Below, piece by piece: positions 6,860 through 16,058 of a stretch of 35,241 bases of DNA. The stretch comes from Campylobacter coli LMG 9860 (lineage in GTDB: Bacteria; Campylobacterota; Campylobacteria; Campylobacterales; Campylobacteraceae). The number at the start of each line of letters is the position of its first letter. Positions within the stretch are counted from its first letter, which is position 1. Below the pieces are notes generated by a model that was not told where the DNA came from, made no database searches, and worked only from the letters and a program-made list of their open reading frames with translations. Position numbers and translations under genes: made by a program. The stretch is from positions 1 to 35,241 of the forward strand of contig NZ_AINS01000043.1 in NCBI RefSeq assembly GCF_000254135.1. Direction: 5' to 3'.

Positions 6860-8758
6860 TTACTTATCGAGAATGAAATTTAAAATTTGTGGAACGCTAA
6901 AACCAAAATGCTCAAATACATCTTTATCTTTACCACTTTCTCCAAAACTTTCTATGCCATAAACCCTATCGCAGAATTTATAAAGCTCATTAGAATGTGC
7001 TGCTTCAACCCCTATAACTTCACCCTGTAAAAGCCTATCTTTATAAGCTTTATCTTGCTTTTCAAAGAGTTCAAAACAAGGCATGGAGATTACATTACAA
7101 GCAAAGCCTTGTTTTTCTAATGCATTTGCACTTTCTAAGCAAAGAGAAACCTCACTTCCGCTTGCTAAAAGCGTAAATTTAGCATCTTTACTTTCTTTAA
7201 GTAAATACGCCCCGTTTTTTACATCACCAAAAACAGGTTCATTTAAAGCCTTAAGCTTTTGGCGTGAAAGTACAAAAGCACTTGGAATATCTGCATTTAA
7301 AGCTATTTGCCAAGCTTTAACATTTTCCACTCCATCAGCTGGTCTAAAGGTTAAGAAATTTGGCATAGCTCTAAAAGTGCTGAGTTGTTCGATAGGTTGA
7401 TGAGTTGGTCCATCTTCGCCAACGCCTATGCTATCATGTGTGAAAATGAAAAAATGTTTGACTTTCATTAAAGCTGCTATCCTAGCTGCGGGTTTTAAAT
7501 ATTCGCTAAAGATAAAAAATGTTGCTGAAAAAGGTAAGAAAATTCCATATCTTGCAAAGGCATTATTGATCGCAGCCATAGCGTGTTCTCTGATACCAAA
7601 ATGAATATTTTTTCCTTCCGCAAAATCACCCATTCCATAAAGTTCGGTTTTATTAGATGGGGCTAAGTCCGCACTTCCGCCTAAAAATCCTTCCAAATCT
7701 TTAGCTAGAGCATTTAAAATTTCTCCATTACTATCTCTTGTAGCTAAATCCTTGCCTTTAAAATCAGGATAATTTATCTTGCTAAAATCAGGATTTAAAA
7801 GTTTTTCTAAGAGTTCTTTTTTTTCTGATTTTTCGAGCTTATCTTTCCATTTAGCTTCTTCTAAATCTCCAAGTTCTACAGCACTTTCGAAGCGAATTTT
7901 TGCTGCTTTAGGTATATAAAAATTTAAATTTGGATCAAATCCTGCTTTTTCTTTGGCTTTTTTAATAGCCTCTTCACCCAAAGGTGCGCCGTGGCTTTTG
8001 TGACTTCCTTCAAGCTCTCCTGCGCCTTTTGCTATGGTTGTTTTTGCGATGATAAGGCAAGGTTTGTTGGCTTCTTTAGCTTGTTTTAGAGCCTTATCAA
8101 TTGCTTCATAATCGTGTCCATCGATACTTAAAACTTCAAAGCCTTGTGACTCAAAACGCATTTTTACATCTTCATTAAAGGCTAAGCTTACATCTCCTTC
8201 GATAGAAATTTCATTGCTATCATAGATGATGATTAAATTATCAAGTTTATGAAGTCCTGCTAAAGAACACGCTTCATAAGAAATTCCCTCTTGTAAATCC
8301 CCATCTCCACAAAGACAATAAACCTTGTGATTGATTAATTCTTTTCCTAGTAAGTTTTGAGCTTTTTTAGCTGCCATAGCAAAGCCTACAGCATTAGCTA
8401 TACCTTGTCCCAATGGGCCTGTAGCAATCTCTACTCCTTGAGTTGAAATTTCAGGATGGCCTGGAGTTTTTGAATGAAGTTGGCGGAAATTTTTAATATC
8501 ATCTAAACTTAAATCATAACCACTTAAATGCAAAAAGCTATAAAGCAAAGCACTGGCATGTCCGCCTGAAAACACAAGCCTATCGCGGTTTAGCCAAGTT
8601 GGGTTTTTAGGATTATGAGAAAGATGATAACTTAAAACCGTTAAAATATCAGCCATTCCCAAGGGTGCACCTGGGTGGCCTGAATTAGCCTTTTGTACCA
8701 TATCGGCACTTAAAAATCTTAAAGTATTTGCTTGTTCTTGTAATATCGATAGATCCAT
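6860..8758 (-). CDS. tkt: Transketolase
   Basis: The 632-residue thiamine-diphosphate enzyme moves two-carbon units in the non-oxidative pentose phosphate pathway. Seen are substrate-binding His28 (SGHPGAPLG), the ThDP motif GDGDLQEG (151-158), the pyrimidine-domain HFGIREHAM segment and DSIGVGEDGPTHQPIE. Campylobacter lacks the usual oxidative branch and makes pentoses and erythrose-4-phosphate this way, also feeding the aro pathway (aroC lies later in the window). It is somewhat shorter than the ~660-residue E. coli enzyme. It follows ispA by 9 bases within the - strand run. Confidence 0.97.
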   Translation of the reverse strand: MDLSILQEQANTLRFLSADMVQKANSGHPGAPLGMADILTVLSYHLSHNPKNPTWLNRDRLVFSGGHASALLYSFLHLSGYDLSLDDIKNFRQLHSKTPGHPEISTQGVEIATGPLGQGIANAVGFAMAAKKAQNLLGKELINHKVYCLCGDGDLQEGISYEACSLAGLHKLDNLIIIYDSNEISIEGDVSLAFNEDVKMRFESQGFEVLSIDGHDYEAIDKALKQAKEANKPCLIIAKTTIAKGAGELEGSHKSHGAPLGEEAIKKAKEKAGFDPNLNFYIPKAAKIRFESAVELGDLEEAKWKDKLEKSEKKELLEKLLNPDFSKINYPDFKGKDLATRDSNGEILNALAKDLEGFLGGSADLAPSNKTELYGMGDFAEGKNIHFGIREHAMAAINNAFARYGIFLPFSATFFIFSEYLKPAARIAALMKVKHFFIFTHDSIGVGEDGPTHQPIEQLSTFRAMPNFLTFRPADGVENVKAWQIALNADIPSAFVLSRQKLKALNEPVFGDVKNGAYLLKESKDAKFTLLASGSEVSLCLESANALEKQGFACNVISMPCFELFEKQDKAYKDRLLQGEVIGVEAAHSNELYKFCDRVYGIESFGESGKDKDVFEHFGFSVPQILNFILDK

Positions 8759-8767
8759 TTGTAACCT

Positions 8768-9607
8768 TTATAAATATTTAATCATTAAACTTTTAATCAT
8801 GTGTGCTAAATTAGCATCAAGATCATCAAGATCATTTTTACACTCATTAATCAAATTTTCCTTACTTTGAATAGCCTTTTCAAGTCCTAATAAATTCACA
8901 AAAGAATTTTTATGCTCATCATGTTTGCTTGGCTTTCCACTTTCTTCTTCGCTCATTGTTTCATCGATGATATCATCATTGATTTGAAAAATAAGTCCAA
9001 GTTTTAGACCTATTTGATAAATTTTTTCGCTTTCTTTTTCATCGAGTTCGCAAATTTCACAGCCCATTTTTAAAGCCGCTGCTATAAGTTTTGCGGTTTT
9101 ATGTGTGTGTAAAAACTCAAGTTCTTCTAAATTTAATTTTTTATCTTCAAAATAACAATCAATAGCCTGACCCAAAATCATACCATTGATTCCTGCATTA
9201 AAAGCTAGAGTTCTAATCAGATTAATTTTAATGCTTTCTTTTAAATTTAAATTAGATAGAAGTAAAAAAGCTTCGGTATTTAAAGCATCGCCTACTAAAA
9301 TAGCTGTAGTTTCATCATAGCTTTTATGCAAAGTAGGCGTTCCGCGTCTTAAATCTGCATTATCCATAGCAGGTAAATCATCGTGTATGAGCGAGTAAGT
9401 ATGGATAAATTCTAAGGCCAAAGCCGCGTTTAGGGCATTGGGGATAAGATGAGGTGCTTTATTTTGAACAACTCCTAAGAGTAATTGAGCACGAAAGTGT
9501 TTTCCACCTGCTTTTAGCATCTTTGCCAAAGCTTCATTAAAAAAAGGATGGAAGCTTTGAACTTTTGGTAGATGATTTTCTAAATGTTTGATAAAGAGTT
9601 CTTTCAC
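8768..9607 (-). CDS. ispA: Polyprenyl synthetase, farnesyl (geranyl) diphosphate synthase
   Basis: The 279-residue protein has both Asp-rich Mg2+-diphosphate motifs: the first in IHDDLPAMDNADLRRG (Asp76-Asp77 onward) and the second DDIID (211-215). GGKHFRAQLLL near residue 34 binds isopentenyl diphosphate. Short-chain enzymes of this IspA type make C15 farnesyl diphosphate for undecaprenol and quinone side chains. The start ATG overlaps the preceding gene by 4 bases. Product chain length is inferred from family resemblance. Confidence 0.93.
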   Translation of the reverse strand: MKELFIKHLENHLPKVQSFHPFFNEALAKMLKAGGKHFRAQLLLGVVQNKAPHLIPNALNAALALEFIHTYSLIHDDLPAMDNADLRRGTPTLHKSYDETTAILVGDALNTEAFLLLSNLNLKESIKINLIRTLAFNAGINGMILGQAIDCYFEDKKLNLEELEFLHTHKTAKLIAAALKMGCEICELDEKESEKIYQIGLKLGLIFQINDDIIDETMSEEESGKPSKHDEHKNSFVNLLGLEKAIQSKENLINECKNDLDDLDANLAHMIKSLMIKYL

Positions 9608-10695
9608 TTTACAAGCCTTATGAAAAATTGAAATTTTCCATCTCCACCTGAATGAACTCCTCCTAAATCATTGTTTAATCCCAATAAAGGAAGTTTATCA
9701 CTTTTGCGTTCGATTAAAATATTAAAATCATTTCCTGTACCAAGTAGGGTTTGAAGTTCTTTAAAATCTTTTAGTGTCACATTGTTTGCGCGCAAAATTT
9801 TATCCCCTACCATAAATCCTGCTAAAGCAGCTTTAGAGCCTGCGTCTACTTTTGTAACTATAAGACTTGAATTTACACTTAGACCTATATTGCTTCTAAA
9901 ATTGGTTGGTTTTGGTTTTGGTTTATTGCTTGGGAGATTAAATTTGCTTAAATCTTTGGCAAAAACTTCAGTAGAAATATTTAAATCCACATTATCTCGC
10001 AATACTTGAAAATAAAGTGTGCTTCCACGATCTGCAAAGAGAATTTTTTCATTTAGCTTTCTTATATCTTTAACTAGTGTTCCATCTACGCTTATGATTT
10101 CATCGTTGATTAGAAATTGCCCACTTTTTCGAACATTATTCACATAAATTTTATTTTCACGCACCGCAAAATCAACCCCTATATCGCCCCAATATACATC
10201 GTTATATTTCATAAAATGCTTTAAGTAACGATTTCCTATAAAGGAGCTATTATTAAGAGCAATTCCCATCATTTCGCAGCAAGGAGTGCCTAAAAGCCCC
10301 ACTTTGGTAGAAAAATCAAGCTGATCTTTTTCATCAATATTTTGCGCAAGATATTTAATGTGACCTATATAAGCTCTATTAGGATCCCAAATTCCTATCC
10401 AATCATTGCGTGTAAGTTTTTCTTCATCTCCCATAGGTGTAGGGATTAAGCTAAAATCAGTTCTTACAAGATAAAGATTTAAAAATGGATCATATTTTAC
10501 ATATTTATTGAGTTTGACATTAGGTTGTTTTAAAACCGCAAGTAAATTTTCACTCAAGGCAAAAGCAGGCATTCCTTCATAATTAAGCATACTGGCTTTA
10601 TTTCTTTCGTAGCCTGCAGCAAAATCTTCAAATTTAGGACGCTCGATTGCACTTAGGGATATTAAAAAGGTTACTAAAAAAAACAAAAATTTCAT
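9604..10695 (-). CDS. pflC: Periplasmic PDZ-domain protein, flagellar motor disk component PflC (Cj1643 equivalent)
   Basis: The 363-residue protein has a Sec signal peptide (MKFLFFLVTFLISLSAIE). A central beta-rich region includes GTPCCEMMGIALNN. A PDZ domain covers about residues 265-340, with the typical VTKVDAGSKAALAGFMVGDKIL segment. No serine-protease catalytic triad is evident. The C. jejuni equivalent, Cj1643, has been described as PflC, a Campylobacter-specific protein of the periplasmic disks that widen the flagellar motor. I assign that name from gene order and domain content. The gene sits in a housekeeping run, overlapping ispA and the YbaB gene by 4 bases each. Alternative: a generic HtrA-like periplasmic chaperone. 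Confidence 0.82.
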   Translation of the reverse strand: MKFLFFLVTFLISLSAIERPKFEDFAAGYERNKASMLNYEGMPAFALSENLLAVLKQPNVKLNKYVKYDPFLNLYLVRTDFSLIPTPMGDEEKLTRNDWIGIWDPNRAYIGHIKYLAQNIDEKDQLDFSTKVGLLGTPCCEMMGIALNNSSFIGNRYLKHFMKYNDVYWGDIGVDFAVRENKIYVNNVRKSGQFLINDEIISVDGTLVKDIRKLNEKILFADRGSTLYFQVLRDNVDLNISTEVFAKDLSKFNLPSNKPKPKPTNFRSNIGLSVNSSLIVTKVDAGSKAALAGFMVGDKILRANNVTLKDFKELQTLLGTGNDFNILIERKSDKLPLLGLNNDLGGVHSGGDGKFQFFIRLVK

Positions 10696-10997
10696 AATTT
10701 CCCAAATCCTCCTAAAACATCACTGGCCAAGCTTGATCGATTTTGTGCTACCATAGCTAAAACATCATTTATAGCAGAAATGAGTAAAATTTGTAAAGAT
10801 TCTTTATCTTCAAGTAAAGAACCATCAATGCTAACATCGATAATCTCACCCTTGCCATTAGCACTGACTTTCACAAGTCCTGCCCCACTTTTAGCACTAA
10901 ATTCTCGATTGGCTAACTCTAATTCTATATTTTTTGCTTTTTCTTGAACTTGATTTAAAAGTTCTCCCATCTTAGAAAAATCCATATTTTCAAACAT
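10692..10997 (-). CDS. YbaB/EbfC-family nucleoid-associated protein
   Basis: The 101-residue protein begins MFENMDFSKMGELLNQVQEKA, the helical start of the family, and continues with the conserved VKVSANGKGEIIDVSIDGSLL strand region. YbaB/EbfC proteins form tweezer-like dimers that bind DNA and are often linked to recombination genes. It overlaps pflC by 4 bases and lies 3 bases from murE. Precise role in Campylobacter is not known. Confidence 0.9.
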   Translation of the reverse strand: MFENMDFSKMGELLNQVQEKAKNIELELANREFSAKSGAGLVKVSANGKGEIIDVSIDGSLLEDKESLQILLISAINDVLAMVAQNRSSLASDVLGGFGKL

Positions 10998-11000
10998 TTA

Positions 11001-12284
11001 TTATCCTTGATTTTTTAAAATTTCATTCACAATCGCTTTGTCGCTAAAGGGGTGTTTTATCCCTTTGATTTCTTGGGTATTTTCATCACCCTTGCCTAAA
11101 ATAACTACTAAATCGTCTTTTTCTTTAAGTTTTAAAGCTTTATTTATAGCTTCTTTTCTATCTTCTATCATCAAAGCTTTATCAGGGTTTTGAAAGCCTG
11201 ATAGAATTTCATTCATGATATCTTTAGGTTCTTCGCTACGCGGGTTATCACTTGTGATAATGGCTATTTTTGCAAAATGCTCAACGATTTTTCCCATTAA
11301 AGGTCGTTTGGTTTTATCTCTATCTCCACCTGCTCCAAAAACTACTATGAGTTTTTTATTTTTGAGTGTATCAAGTACTTTTTCAATGCCATCAGGAGTG
11401 TGAGCAAAATCCACGATTACGCCATTAGCCACTTGCTCAACCCTACCACAAACCCCGCCAAAGCCACTGATAGCTTTTTCTAAGTCTTTTAAATTCGGAT
11501 TTACAAGTTCATTAACACAAGCACTAGCGGCTAGAAGATTATAAAGATTGAAAAGTCCTAGTAGGGGCGAGTCAATATGAAAACTTTGATCTTTTAATGC
11601 TACAATAGCACTGATACCATCTTCTAAAGAATAAGCTTTAACTTGATACAAAGAAGGATTTTCTATGCCATAAGTAAAAGCATTGCGCACATTAAATTTA
11701 ATCATTAAAGTATCTTTGTTGATAAATTTTAAACTCTCATCGGTAAAAAAGAGCTCTTTTGCTGCTTTATAGTTTTCAAAATTGCCATGAAAATCCAAAT
11801 GATCTTGAGTAATGTTAGTAAAAATTTTGGCTGCAAATTTCAAGCCTTCGATGCGATTTTGCACCAAAGCATGCGAGCTAACTTCCATAATAAAAAAATC
11901 ACATTTTTTTTGTGTGGCAAGTTGTAAGTATTCTAAAGTTTTTAAAATAGGCGAAGTGGTTAAAGACTTTTCATCAATTTGCTCATCGTTGATAAAAGCT
12001 CCACGAGTGCCACAAAGTCCACATTTAAAACCTAAGTCAAGTAAAATCGAATAAATAGCCGCTGCGGTGGTGGTTTTGCCATTGGTTCCTGTAATTCCTA
12101 TGATTTTGATATTTTCATCGATTTTTAAAAGTTTTTTGCATTCTTCTACATCAATGATTTTTGCACCTTTTTCTAAGGCATCACTAGCAAAATTCATATT
12201 TTGTGCAGTTTTTAAAAAATAGCAATCTTTTTCGCATTCTAAGGTATTGTCGGTAATAAAAGACTGATCAAGCTTTAATTTCAC
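11001..12284 (-). CDS. murE: UDP-MurNAc-tripeptide synthetase MurE (meso-DAP adding)
   Basis: The 427-residue Mur ligase has ATP-binding GTNGKT (66-71), the central [11 protein letters not shown] motif and the C-terminal DNPR motif (346-349), which specifies meso-diaminopimelate as the added amino acid. It joins the third stem residue to UDP-MurNAc-L-Ala-D-Glu; D-Glu comes from MurI, encoded earlier in the window. It is shorter than the ~490-residue E. coli enzyme, mainly at the N-terminus, which is usual in Campylobacter. Its start overlaps the upstream gene by 17 bases. Confidence 0.96.
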   Translation of the reverse strand: MKLKLDQSFITDNTLECEKDCYFLKTAQNMNFASDALEKGAKIIDVEECKKLLKIDENIKIIGITGTNGKTTTAAAIYSILLDLGFKCGLCGTRGAFINDEQIDEKSLTTSPILKTLEYLQLATQKKCDFFIMEVSSHALVQNRIEGLKFAAKIFTNITQDHLDFHGNFENYKAAKELFFTDESLKFINKDTLMIKFNVRNAFTYGIENPSLYQVKAYSLEDGISAIVALKDQSFHIDSPLLGLFNLYNLLAASACVNELVNPNLKDLEKAISGFGGVCGRVEQVANGVIVDFAHTPDGIEKVLDTLKNKKLIVVFGAGGDRDKTKRPLMGKIVEHFAKIAIITSDNPRSEEPKDIMNEILSGFQNPDKALMIEDRKEAINKALKLKEKDDLVVILGKGDENTQEIKGIKHPFSDKAIVNEILKNQG

Positions 12285-12840
12285 TTTTAAATCCTATAAG
12301 TTTTTCTTGGAGTTTTATAAAGCGTTCGTTTGCCCAAAAGTGCGGCATAACGCTTTCTATATAGTTTAAAGTCATATCTTTATAGCCATTATCAAGTAAT
12401 TTTTCTAAAAAATCTAAAAAATCATCACGGTTATCAATGACTAATTTTGTGCTATGTATAATATTTTCAAAACTCTTTTTAAAGCCGATTTGCTCTTCAC
12501 TTTTTAGAAAATCTTTGTAGTTTAAAGTATGAGCTTCTTGAATTTCATTTTCTGTTTCATCGGTATTTTTTTCATTTTTAAGCTCTATAGTGCTTAAAAT
12601 TTCTTCTAAATCTTTATCGATATTTTTAATTTGATAATGTTCTAAATAAAATTCAAAAAGTAATAACGCTTCTTTTGGAGATTTTAAAGCTAGATCACAA
12701 AGAGTGATAAAATGAAACAAGCGTTTGTTTTTGCGTTTTTCATAAGCTAAAGAAAAATATATTTTTGCTGTTTTAAAGTCTTTGCGTAAAAAATGCTCGA
12801 TTCCAAGTTTTTTATAATTTTGCAAAATCTTCAGCTCCAC
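12268..12840 (-). CDS. Hypothetical helical (TPR-like) protein, Cj1640 equivalent
   Basis: The 190-residue protein looks entirely helical. An N-terminal region, [33 protein letters not shown]-like (given here from about residue 22), resembles one or two TPR repeats, and an acidic linker follows near residue 100. No signal or membrane segment is seen. The listed start is a GTG inside the end of the NifU-like gene (29-base overlap); a TTG at 12828 is an alternative. The 3' end overlaps murE by 17 bases. The tight overlaps suggest translational coupling. Function unknown. Confidence 0.75.
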   Translation of the reverse strand: MELKILQNYKKLGIEHFLRKDFKTAKIYFSLAYEKRKNKRLFHFITLCDLALKSPKEALLLFEFYLEHYQIKNIDKDLEEILSTIELKNEKNTDETENEIQEAHTLNYKDFLKSEEQIGFKKSFENIIHSTKLVIDNRDDFLDFLEKLLDNGYKDMTLNYIESVMPHFWANERFIKLQEKLIGFKSEIKA

Positions 12841-13084
12841 CGTTTAGATTAACTATAGTAATTTCTGGATGTATATCGATTTTAAGTTGTCTTTCAAGTC
12901 CGTATTTTAATGTCGTTCCACTTGAAGCGCATCCTTTGCAAGCCCCAATTAAATGAACATAAACCACACCATTTTTAATCCCTAAAAATTCAAGACCGCC
13001 TCCATCGCGTTCTAACATAGGCATACTTTTATCTAAACTTGCTTTTACAGGATTTATAAGCTCTTCATCGCTAAAAGGCATCAT
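12812..13084 (-). CDS. NifU C-terminal-domain (NFU) Fe-S scaffold protein
   Basis: The 90-residue protein consists only of the NFU domain, with the CxxC cluster site Cys49-Cys52 in IGACKGCASSG. Family members carry a bridging [4Fe-4S] cluster between two subunits and hand it to target enzymes; SdaA, encoded in this window, is one Fe-S enzyme of the cell. It is annotated nifU-like (Cj1639) in C. jejuni, though it is not a full NifU. It leads the long - strand run, with a promoter-like TATAGA box upstream. Confidence 0.9.
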   Translation of the reverse strand: MMPFSDEELINPVKASLDKSMPMLERDGGGLEFLGIKNGVVYVHLIGACKGCASSGTTLKYGLERQLKIDIHPEITIVNLNGGAEDFAKL

Positions 13085-13105
13085 AATATATCCTTAATAA
13101 ATTTT

Positions 13106-13111
13106 TCTATA
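13106..13111 (-). promoter_or_regulatory. Likely -10 box for the nfu-murE-ispA-tkt run
   Basis: Reading the - strand, TATAGA lies about 22 bases upstream of the NFU start codon, preceded by a T-run typical of Campylobacter vegetative promoters. It stands in the only gap (94 bases) between dnaG and the run of overlapping genes. Confidence 0.45.
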
Positions 13112-13178
13112 CTTTAGCGTGATTGTGTTTAAAAAAAGGTAAATCGGATAGTTTTTTCGTTATTTTTCTAAATGAAGC

Positions 13179-15005
13179 TTAAAAGGGTTCTTCATTGTAA
13201 TCATTTTCAGAATTATTTTTTAAAATTTTAATATCCAAATTTTTAGCAGAAAAAAATCTATGCAAATTTTTAAATAAAGCTTCTAGTTTCTCTTCATCTT
13301 TTTCATTTTTCAGTAAAAACAAATTCTCTTTTAAAAATTCTACAAGTTCATGATCGTTTAAATTTTTACTAAGAAGGACAAAATTTTTTTCTATAAGGGT
13401 AAAAATTTGTTTTTTTAAAGCAAGATAAGAATTTGTGATATTAATATGATTTAAAAAGGCTAAATTAACCTTACAAATTCCCCATAAAAACTCAATTTGA
13501 CTTAAATCTTTACTAAAATTTTTACTCTCAAATTCTCTTATATCACTATCTTCATAGCTTTTGTGTTCTAAAATTTTTTCTAATAATACTTTATGTTTAA
13601 AACATCTAATATCGGTAATTTTTATAAAAAGCTCGTGCATGTTAGGATTGTTTTTTAAATAATTTAAGAGTTCAAGCTCGGTGATGTGGGATTTAGGATT
13701 ATGATTTTGCGTTTGTTGGAAAGAGGTGTTAAAATTGATAGTTTTACTTGGTTTTCGATTTGAAGTAAGAACGATGAGTTTTTCATCTACTCCTAAAAGT
13801 TTTGAAACCAAACCTACATAAGAACTAGCTACTAAGGGTTCAAGGCTAAAGGTGTATTTTTGTATATTTTCAAGAGCTTTTTGTTTATCTAGGGCGGAAT
13901 TTAAAGAAAAGCTTGAAAGTATGCGTCTAATGTAAAACTCCCCTAAATCCATCCCTTTTTCAAGTAGGGTGTGAAGTTTCGCACTTTGATTATTAGCAAC
14001 AAGTTCGGCAGGATCTTTTCCGCCTTCTAAAAGGGCTACTTTACCATCTATTTTATGAGTACTAAGTAAAAAGGCTGAACGAGTGGCCGCATTTAATCCC
14101 GCTTCATCATTATCAAAACATAAAATCACTTTAGCTTCATAACGGCGGATTAAAGGCAGATGATTTTCAGTTAATGCTGTTCCAAGCACTGCTACAGCAT
14201 TGTTAAAACCTGCTTTATGAAAAGCTATAGCATCCATATAGCCTTCACATACTATCATTTCTTTTTTTTTGGCTATATTTTCTTTAGCTATATTAAAAGC
14301 ATAAAAAATTCTACTTTTATCAAATAATATATTTTGAGGAGAATTCACATATTTTGCTGCAACATTAGGATTTAAAGTGCGTCCCCCAAAACCTACCAAT
14401 AAGTCTTTATGATCATAAATTGGAAAAGTGATACGCCATATAAAACTTGCATAAAATTCATTATTTTCATCCTTTTTTAAAGCACCCACACTCATAGCAT
14501 CTTCTAAAGGGATTTTTTCGTTATGAAACAATCTTATGCTGTCTTCGCTTGAGCCTGCAAAACCTAATTCAAATTTGGCTATATCTTGATCATTTAGCGT
14601 TCTTTTATACAGATAATCCAAAGCTTCTTTATGGTGTTTGAGATTGGATTTAAAATAAGCATTTAAGCTAGGCAGTATAGTTCTTAATTCTTTTTTATTT
14701 TCATTTTTTTCTTTGGTGTAACTTAGAGTAAAATTACAAAGATTTGCAATTTTTTCAACCGCATCAGTAAAGCTTAATTTTTCGTAATCCATTACAAATT
14801 TAAAAGCATCTCCGCCTGCTTTACACGCAAAACAATGATAAAATCCTTTTGTGGGATTTATATGCATAGAAGGATTTTTATCCGCGTGAAAAGGACACAC
14901 GCAAACAAAGCTTGAACCTTGTTTTTTTACTTCTATATAATTTTCAATAATATCAACAATATTAAGTCTTTGGGATAAATTTTCTATACTTTCTTTAGTT
15001 ATCAT
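13179..15005 (-). CDS. dnaG: DNA primase DnaG
   Basis: DnaG makes RNA primers at the replication fork. The 608-residue protein starts with a CHC2 zinc finger: Cys37, His40, Cys58 and Cys61. The RNA-polymerase core with TOPRIM fold shows Glu254 in IVCEGYMDA and Asp298/Asp300 in CFDNDEAG, the metal-binding acidic residues. The C-terminal helicase-binding region is present but divergent. It is transcribed divergently from the gene at 15072, from its own TATAAT box. Confidence 0.96.
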   Translation of the reverse strand: MITKESIENLSQRLNIVDIIENYIEVKKQGSSFVCVCPFHADKNPSMHINPTKGFYHCFACKAGGDAFKFVMDYEKLSFTDAVEKIANLCNFTLSYTKEKNENKKELRTILPSLNAYFKSNLKHHKEALDYLYKRTLNDQDIAKFELGFAGSSEDSIRLFHNEKIPLEDAMSVGALKKDENNEFYASFIWRITFPIYDHKDLLVGFGGRTLNPNVAAKYVNSPQNILFDKSRIFYAFNIAKENIAKKKEMIVCEGYMDAIAFHKAGFNNAVAVLGTALTENHLPLIRRYEAKVILCFDNDEAGLNAATRSAFLLSTHKIDGKVALLEGGKDPAELVANNQSAKLHTLLEKGMDLGEFYIRRILSSFSLNSALDKQKALENIQKYTFSLEPLVASSYVGLVSKLLGVDEKLIVLTSNRKPSKTINFNTSFQQTQNHNPKSHITELELLNYLKNNPNMHELFIKITDIRCFKHKVLLEKILEHKSYEDSDIREFESKNFSKDLSQIEFLWGICKVNLAFLNHINITNSYLALKKQIFTLIEKNFVLLSKNLNDHELVEFLKENLFLLKNEKDEEKLEALFKNLHRFFSAKNLDIKILKNNSENDYNEEPF

Positions 15006-15023
15006 TTTAAAACCTTAAATAAA

Positions 15024-15029
15024 ATTATA
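15024..15029 (-). promoter_or_regulatory. -10 box of dnaG
   Basis: A perfect TATAAT on the - strand lies 18 bases upstream of the dnaG ATG, with AAGG as ribosome-binding site between. Transcription would start very close to the gene, with a leader of about 12 bases. Confidence 0.65.
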
Positions 15030-15041
15030 CAAAGATTTAGC

Positions 15042-15047
15042 TATAAT
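15042..15047 (+). promoter_or_regulatory. -10 box of the 15072-18237 operon
   Basis: A perfect TATAAT sits 24 bases upstream of the first start codon of the TPR protein gene. It is only 12 bases from the dnaG -10 box on the other strand, so the two promoters are back to back and overlapping. Confidence 0.65.
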
Positions 15048-15071
15048 TTGGCATAAAATTTTTAGAGCAGG

Positions 15072-16058
15072 ATGATGGATTTTTTCTTCGTAGAATACAG
15101 AGATCCCTTAGTGGGACTTATAATTTTAACTGTTTTAATCTTCGTTGTAGCTGTGGCAAATTATATTTGGAAAGTATTTGCGAGCAAAGATGAAGAACAA
15201 AAGCTTGAAAAATTTATTAAGAAATTTGAGATGGATAATATCCACAAAGATTTGTTAAGAAATGAGGGTTTGAGTTTTGGAAATTTGAGTTTTTTGGCCG
15301 AAATTTTTACCAAAAGTGGTGAATTTGAAAAAGCCACGCAAATTTATCTTATCGCCCTTGAAAAAAGTAAGGATAAGCAAGAGCGTGAATTTATCTTTTT
15401 TGCATTGGCAAAAGTATATTTTAAAGCAGGGTTTTTAGAGCGCGCAAAGGAAGTTTTATTGCAAGCTTTAAAAATTCGACCCAGAAATATACAAACCCTA
15501 AAGCTTTTAAAAATTGTTTATCTTAAATTAAGAAAATATAAGGAAAATTTAGAGCTTTTGGGTTGTTTGTTTGAGCTTGGAGAAAATGTAAAAGAAGAAA
15601 AAGAATTTTTAAAAGCTTTGGATTTTCTTGCTTCTAGTTTAAGTGATGAAGAAAAAAAAGAGCATATTTTAAAACTACAAATAGACAATAATCCTATGCT
15701 AGGACGCTTTGTTTTTGAAAAATATCATATTTTTTTAAATCAAGATTTTTCAAGTATTTGTGATTTGCTTTATAAAGAAAATAAAGCTTTTAATCTACAA
15801 AATAAAGAATATTTTGAATTTTTTTATGCCTTGGGTTTGATAGAGGATGAAGAGTCTAAAGATGTAAATTTTAAAAATTCTAATTTTAAAATGCTAAAAA
15901 TTTTAAAAGAAAATTCCTTTAAAGCAAGGCTTGAATTTTCATATCGTTGCACAGAATGCAAAAGCGTAATGCCTTTGTTTTTTTATCATTGCCCTGTTTG
16001 TTATGAATTTAATACTTGTCAAATTATTTATGAAGTGAAAAATAATGAGACATATTGA
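15072..16058 (+). CDS. Membrane-anchored TPR protein with C-terminal zinc ribbon (LapB-like architecture)
   Basis: The protein has 328 residues. One N-terminal membrane helix (about residues 14-34, LVGLIILTVLIFVVAVANYI) is followed by TPR-like repeats at about 70-170. A C-terminal rubredoxin-like zinc ribbon has two CxxC pairs, YRCTECK and YHCPVCY. This order (TM, TPR, metal-binding ribbon) is that of LapB/YciM, which in enterobacteria controls LPS synthesis through LpxC turnover. The resemblance is architectural, and I do not claim that function. Two tandem ATGs begin the frame. It overlaps rnhA by 14 bases. Cj1637c equivalent. Confidence 0.85.
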   Translation: MMDFFFVEYRDPLVGLIILTVLIFVVAVANYIWKVFASKDEEQKLEKFIKKFEMDNIHKDLLRNEGLSFGNLSFLAEIFTKSGEFEKATQIYLIALEKSKDKQEREFIFFALAKVYFKAGFLERAKEVLLQALKIRPRNIQTLKLLKIVYLKLRKYKENLELLGCLFELGENVKEEKEFLKALDFLASSLSDEEKKEHILKLQIDNNPMLGRFVFEKYHIFLNQDFSSICDLLYKENKAFNLQNKEYFEFFYALGLIEDEESKDVNFKNSNFKMLKILKENSFKARLEFSYRCTECKSVMPLFFYHCPVCYEFNTCQIIYEVKNNETY

